The notes under the pieces are model-generated. The model was not told where the DNA came from. It saw only the letters and a program-made list of their open reading frames with translations, and ran no database searches. Positions 1 through 6,004 of a stretch of 6,004 nt of DNA are shown here, in pieces. The translations under genes were made by a program, and so were the position numbers. The stretch is taken from positions 2,071 through 8,074 of the forward strand of contig DOFS01000259.1 in assembly GCA_003523945.1 (NCBI GenBank), read 5' to 3'. The stretch's first letter is position 1. Each line of letters starts with the position of its first letter. The stretch comes from Nitrospiraceae bacterium. GTDB lineage: Bacteria; Nitrospirota; Nitrospiria; Nitrospirales; UBA8639.

Positions 1-1121
1 TTGTCATGAAAGAGCAGGATGGAGATGGAACTCCTCCAACCCAGATCAAAACAGAAGTTCGGGAAAATCGGGGGCCTGCTCAACTTCAACGGGTAAGGCG
101 CCAACCTCTTCCCAATCCCAAATATACGTTTAAAAACTTCGTCGTGGGAGCCAGTAATCAATTTGCACATGCGGCCTGTTTAGCCGTAGCAGAATCTCCG
201 GCCAAAGCTTATAACCCGCTATTTATTTATGGCGGGGTGGGGTTGGGGAAAACCCACCTTCTCAACTCCATAGGAAATTATATTGCTGATCATGGGGATC
301 TTCGAATTGCCTATGTCACGACAGAGCAATTCACGAATGAAGTGATCAATTCCATACGCTATGACAAAATGATTGAATTGAGAAGACGATATCGAAATGT
401 GGATATGCTCCTCATTGACGATATTCAATTTTTAGCAGGAAAAGAACGTACGCAAGAGGAATTCTTTCACACATTTAATTCCCTCTACGAGGCTGGAAAA
501 CAGATTGTGTTGTCGAGTGATCGCTTTCCTAAAGAAATGCCTTCAATGGAGGAACGCCTCCGGTCCAGATTTGAGTGGGGATTGATTGCGGATCTTCAAC
601 CACCCGATGTCGAAACTCGAATCGCCATTCTTCGAAAAAAATCTGAGGAAGAAGGGATCGCAATCAACGAGGACGTCATTCAGTTGTTGGCAGCGAATTT
701 AAAAAGTAATATCCGTGAAATTGAAGGGGCACTGATTCGGCTGGGTGCGTACGCGTCCCTCACCGGTCAAAAAATCACCGTGGATATGGCAAAACACATT
801 CTCCGTGATCTCATTGGGGGAAAACGGAAGGTGATTACGACTGAGGATATTCAAGAGGTGGTCGCCAACCGGTTTCATGTCAAAATATCTGATTTGAAGT
901 CAAAACGACGCACGAAAACGTTAGTGTATCCTCGGCAGATTGCAATGTTCCTCAGCCGCGATATGACGGACGCCTCCTTTCCGGAAATCGGAAGAGATTT
1001 TGGGGGGAAAGACCACACCACTATTATTCATGCCTGTAAACAAATGCAGAAGTCACAGGAAACCGATCCGACTCTTCGAGCCACAATTGAAAGCCTGAAA
1101 GAAGAAATCGGTAAGGGCTAA
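1..1121 (+). CDS. dnaA: Chromosomal replication initiator protein DnaA (5'-truncated by window edge)
   Basis: DnaA is the ATP-dependent initiator that binds DnaA boxes at oriC, melts the origin and recruits the helicase. The frame stays open to the left edge, and the first ATG (position 6) has no visible ribosome site. About 100 expected residues, the helicase- and self-interacting domain I and part of linker II, must lie upstream. Numbering from that ATG: linker remnant 1-35; AAA+ domain about 38-270, with Walker A GGVGLGKT (76-83), Walker B LLIDD (135-139), sensor 1 SSDR (170-173), the box VII arginine finger R188 in RSRFEWG, and sensor 2 R237 in NIREIEG. Domain IV follows, about 275-371, with the helix-turn-helix signature [13 protein letters not shown] (333-345), where Lys335 replaces the commoner Arg. 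All ATPase residues are intact, so the gene looks functional. The stop is 22 bases before dnaN, suggesting an operon. Identity is secure; the true start lies outside the window. Confidence 0.96.
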   Translation, partial: VMKEQDGDGTPPTQIKTEVRENRGPAQLQRVRRQPLPNPKYTFKNFVVGASNQFAHAACLAVAESPAKAYNPLFIYGGVGLGKTHLLNSIGNYIADHGDLRIAYVTTEQFTNEVINSIRYDKMIELRRRYRNVDMLLIDDIQFLAGKERTQEEFFHTFNSLYEAGKQIVLSSDRFPKEMPSMEERLRSRFEWGLIADLQPPDVETRIAILRKKSEEEGIAINEDVIQLLAANLKSNIREIEGALIRLGAYASLTGQKITVDMAKHILRDLIGGKRKVITTEDIQEVVANRFHVKISDLKSKRRTKTLVYPRQIAMFLSRDMTDASFPEIGRDFGGKDHTTIIHACKQMQKSQETDPTLRATIESLKEEIGKG

Positions 1122-1134
1122 AACTCCTGTTCAT

Positions 1135-1138
1135 AGGA
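1135..1138 (+). promoter_or_regulatory. Ribosome binding site of dnaN
   Basis: AGGA lies 5 bases before the ATG at 1144. It is a short, moderate Shine-Dalgarno match, but it is the only one in the 22-base dnaA-dnaN gap and it agrees with the start at 1144. That start yields the normal clamp N-terminus (MKIQITREDLL). Confidence 0.6.
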
Positions 1139-1143
1139 AAAAT

Positions 1144-2268
1144 ATGAAAATTCAAATAACCAGGGAGGATTTATTAACCGCGCTTCAACGGGTGCAGGGT
1201 GTGGTGGAGAAGCGGAATACCATGCCTATCCTGGCGAATATTCTTTTGGAAGCCAAGCCGGAAGGCCTGGATATTGTGGCGACGGATTTAGAAATTGGGA
1301 TGAGAGGATTATATAAGGCCACGGTCCATGAGCCAGGGTCGGTCACATTTTCCGCTCGAACCCTTTTTGATATTTTAAAAGAGATCCGGCATTCCGACGT
1401 TGAATTGGTGGTGGGGGAAAATAATTGGGTCACGGTGAAGGCTGGAAAAAGCCAGTTTCGTGTAGTGGGCTTACCCAGCAAGGATTATCCGGCTCTTCCA
1501 ACTATTGAACGGGAAGGGTTAATGGCGCTTCCCGCCCAAGGGTTGTTACAGCTCCTCAAAAAGACCGTATTTGCGGTCGGAGAAAAAGATACACGATATG
1601 TGTTGAACGGACTTCTTCTCACCCTGATTCCTTCCGGAGCCAATGTGACGCTTCGTTTGGTAGGTACCGATGGTCATCGATTAGCTTGGGCTGAGCAGGA
1701 AGTGACGCCGGAAAAGGCGGCCATTCCCTCAGCAGAAATTAAGGTCATTATTCCCAAAAAAGCCGCCATTGAAATCCGGCGACTTTTGGAAGAGGACGAC
1801 GAACAACCGTTTCTCGGGTTTACGAAAAATATGTTGATCTTTCGGAAAAGCGGGTTAGTCTTCACCTCCCGGATTATGGAAGGGACTTACCCCAACTACC
1901 AACAGGTGGTGCCGAAAGAAAGCTCTAAAAAAGTTACGGTCAACAAGTCTGACCTGGAGGGTGCCCTTCGAAGAGTGGCCATCCTTTCGAAGGATAAAGC
2001 CCATGCCGTGAAACTGTCCATCAATCCCGATTACATTCATCTTTCCTCAAAAAGTCCGGACTTGGGAGAAGCGGATGAAGACATCCCTGCCAAATTTGTG
2101 GGAGAAAGCTTTGCTACGGGGTTTAACGCCCGGTACTTTTTAGATGTGTTGTCAGTCATCGAAACGGAAGCACTGACCCTCCAAATGGAAACACCCTTAA
2201 GCCCGTGCTTGATTCAAGAGCAGGGAAATCCCACGTTCAAAGCCGTGGTGATGCCCGTGAAGGTTTGA
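1144..2268 (+). CDS. dnaN: DNA polymerase III beta subunit (sliding clamp)
   Basis: The clamp is a ring-shaped homodimer that encircles DNA and tethers polymerase III and other DNA-handling proteins through a hydrophobic pocket. The product is 374 residues, the normal length for a three-domain clamp (domains roughly 1-122, 130-250 and 255-374). Visible family marks are the N-terminus MKIQITREDLL, EKRNTMPILANIL (22-34), TDGHRLA (175-181), YPNYQQVVP (249-257), FNARYFLDVL (327-336) and the C-terminal VVMPVKV (368-374). The TDGHRL stretch and the C-terminal MPV segment contribute to the partner-binding pocket in characterised clamps, and both are present here. No frameshift or missing domain is seen. 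It starts 22 bases after dnaA, and its TGA overlaps an ATG that opens a small frame ahead of gyrB. Function is certain. Confidence 0.98.
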   Translation: MKIQITREDLLTALQRVQGVVEKRNTMPILANILLEAKPEGLDIVATDLEIGMRGLYKATVHEPGSVTFSARTLFDILKEIRHSDVELVVGENNWVTVKAGKSQFRVVGLPSKDYPALPTIEREGLMALPAQGLLQLLKKTVFAVGEKDTRYVLNGLLLTLIPSGANVTLRLVGTDGHRLAWAEQEVTPEKAAIPSAEIKVIIPKKAAIEIRRLLEEDDEQPFLGFTKNMLIFRKSGLVFTSRIMEGTYPNYQQVVPKESSKKVTVNKSDLEGALRRVAILSKDKAHAVKLSINPDYIHLSSKSPDLGEADEDIPAKFVGESFATGFNARYFLDVLSVIETEALTLQMETPLSPCLIQEQGNPTFKAVVMPVKV

Positions 2269-4829
<2,561 letters not shown>

Positions 4830-4931
4830 CAGGTGCCTTCGTTTGATGGTGTGACCCCGAATGTTGAGCCAGAGCAAATCCAGTCAAGGTGCAGAACATG
4901 AAGTGCGATGATCCATTTCGAGGAGTGACGT
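4830..4931 (+). other. gyrB-gyrA intergenic gap
   Basis: This is the longest non-coding stretch in the window, at 102 bases. I see no hairpin-plus-T-run terminator. Candidate -35 hexamers TTGATG (4843-4848) and TTGAGC (4864-4869) are not followed by a plausible -10 at normal spacing. Tiny frames at 4861-4911 (16 codons) and 4908-4928 (6 codons) look like chance. The only supported element is the gyrA ribosome site. A separate gyrA promoter cannot be excluded. Confidence 0.5.
4920..4925 (+). promoter_or_regulatory. Ribosome binding site of gyrA
   Basis: GAGGAG is a strong Shine-Dalgarno match 6 bases before the ATG at 4932. An in-frame TGA at 4926-4928, immediately after it, rules out a longer GyrA N-terminus, so this site fixes the start. 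It contrasts with gyrB, which has no such motif. Confidence 0.85.
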
Positions 4932-6004
4932 ATGCCGGTTGAACCACGTCTGACGCAAGTCGCCATTGAAGATGAAATGCGTTTGTCCTATTTGGACTAC
5001 GCCATGAGCGTCATTGTCGGACGGGCGTTGCCGGACGTGCGAGACGGACTGAAGCCGGTTCATCGGCGCATCCTGTATGGCATGAATGAAATGGGTCTGG
5101 CTGCCGGGAAGCCCTACCGGAAGTCCGCGAAAATTGTCGGTGAAATCATGGGTAACTATCACCCGCATGGTGATTCGGCCATTTACGACACGTTGGTCCG
5201 CATGGCCCAGGATTTCAATATGCGGTATCCCCTCGTCGATGGCCAGGGAAACTATGGTTCGGTTGATGGCGATCCGCCCGCCGCCATGCGATACACCGAA
5301 GCCCGCCTCACCAAGCTGGCCGAGGAAATGCTGGTCGATATAGACCGGGAGACCGTCAACTTTACCCCGACATACGACGAGTCGTCCCAGGAGCCCGTGG
5401 TATTGCCGGCCCGTATTCCGAATCTATTAGTGAATGGAGCAGGAGGAATCGCGGTCGGGTATGCCACCAATATTCCCACCCATAATTTAGGCGAAGTCGT
5501 GGCCGCGCTGATTGCCCTTATTGAACGGCCCGAGGTGACCATTCAGGAGCTCATGGAGTTCGTTCCGGGGCCGGATTTCCCCACCGCCGGATTTATCTAT
5601 GGGACGCAAGGGATCAAAGACGCCTATGAAACGGGGCGCGGCCTCTTGTCTCTCCGGGCGAAGGCCGAAATAGAGGTTGATGAACGCACCGAACGCGCGC
5701 GTATCATCGTAACGGAACTGCCCTATCAGGTTAACAAAGCTAAACTGATAGAAAAGATCGCCGACCTCATCCACGAAAAACGCGTGGAAGGGATTTCCGA
5801 TCTTCGCGACGAATCTGACCGGGATGGACTTCGCGTAGTGATCGAGCTGAAGAAAAACGAAAACCCGTCGGTCCTGCTGAACCAATTATATAAACACACC
5901 CAAATGCAAACGACCTTCGGGGTCATCATGTTGGCCCTGGTGGGGAACCGTCCGGAGGTGTTAACCCTCAAACAGATTTTGGCCGCGTTCCTTGAACACC
6001 GGAA
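4932..6004 (+). CDS. gyrA: DNA gyrase subunit A, N-terminal part (3'-truncated by window edge)
   Basis: GyrA is the DNA-cleaving and DNA-wrapping subunit of gyrase and partners the GyrB encoded just upstream. The frame is open to the window end: 357 codons plus two bases, roughly 40 percent of a normal GyrA. Visible landmarks are the N-terminal [20 protein letters not shown] (20-39), [10 protein letters not shown] (39-48), and the winged-helix region with [11 protein letters not shown] (76-86). Catalytic Tyr121 lies in [10 protein letters not shown], followed by [13 protein letters not shown] (154-166) and the start of the tower domain from about 210. Ser82 and Asp86, the equivalents of E. 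coli Ser83 and Asp87, have the wild-type residues associated with quinolone sensitivity. The stretch at 168-185 reads [17 protein letters not shown], where most homologues have a GMATNIPPHN ending. The C-terminal wrapping domain with the GyrA box is outside the window, so separation from ParC rests on adjacency to gyrB and N-terminal similarity. The start is secure, from the strong ribosome site and the upstream stop. Confidence 0.95.
   Translation, partial: MPVEPRLTQVAIEDEMRLSYLDYAMSVIVGRALPDVRDGLKPVHRRILYGMNEMGLAAGKPYRKSAKIVGEIMGNYHPHGDSAIYDTLVRMAQDFNMRYPLVDGQGNYGSVDGDPPAAMRYTEARLTKLAEEMLVDIDRETVNFTPTYDESSQEPVVLPARIPNLLVNGAGGIAVGYATNIPTHNLGEVVAALIALIERPEVTIQELMEFVPGPDFPTAGFIYGTQGIKDAYETGRGLLSLRAKAEIEVDERTERARIIVTELPYQVNKAKLIEKIADLIHEKRVEGISDLRDESDRDGLRVVIELKKNENPSVLLNQLYKHTQMQTTFGVIMLALVGNRPEVLTLKQILAAFLEHR

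Noticed and set aside
398..406. TGTGGATAT, one mismatch from the complement of a DnaA box
   Set aside because: It is isolated inside dnaA and encodes the conserved Walker B approach (Val-Asp-Met). Single-mismatch copies are expected by chance; no cluster of boxes or AT-rich unwinding region is present, so there is no evidence for oriC in this window.
4861..4911. 16-codon frame in the gyrB-gyrA gap, overlapping a 6-codon frame at 4908-4928
   Set aside because: It has no good ribosome site and is out of frame with gyrA, which has its own strong ribosome site; best explained by chance.
5487..5885. 132-codon minus-strand frame over gyrA
   Set aside because: It is antisense to clearly coding gyrA, with no recognisable product.

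Overview
The window is a housekeeping replication and topology locus. Four bacterial genes lie on the + strand in the order dnaA (5' end cut off by the window edge), dnaN, gyrB and gyrA (3' end cut off by the window edge). There are no RNA genes, mobile elements, CRISPR arrays or long non-coding stretches. Coding sequence covers all but three short gaps of 22, 56 and 102 bases.

Layout: 1-1121 encodes the AAA+ and DNA-binding part of the initiator DnaA. 1144-2268 encodes the complete DNA polymerase III sliding clamp. 2325-4829 encodes a complete 834-residue gyrase B subunit that carries the large C-terminal-half insertion known from E. coli-type GyrB. 4932-6004 encodes the first 357 residues of gyrase A, including the catalytic tyrosine and the quinolone-resistance-determining region. 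The genes form one functional set: DnaA opens the origin, the clamp tethers the replicative polymerase, and GyrA2GyrB2 gyrase removes the positive supercoils that replication creates. The short gaps and shared orientation suggest co-transcription of at least dnaA-dnaN and probably gyrB. The 102-base gap before gyrA could hold a promoter, but I see no convincing one.

Organism: a Gram-negative-type bacterium of moderate GC. The insertion in GyrB argues against Firmicutes and Actinobacteria. The order dnaA-dnaN-gyrB-gyrA without recF, together with the sequence character, is compatible with Nitrospirota (Nitrospira-like), but that is an impression from memory and not a demonstrated assignment.

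I found no new biological system. The points most worth a second look are small: a 16-codon reading frame that overlaps the dnaN stop and ends 6 bases before a gyrB start lacking any ribosome binding site; the missing recF; a short charged insertion inside the GyrB TOPRIM domain; and an altered conserved stretch in GyrA.
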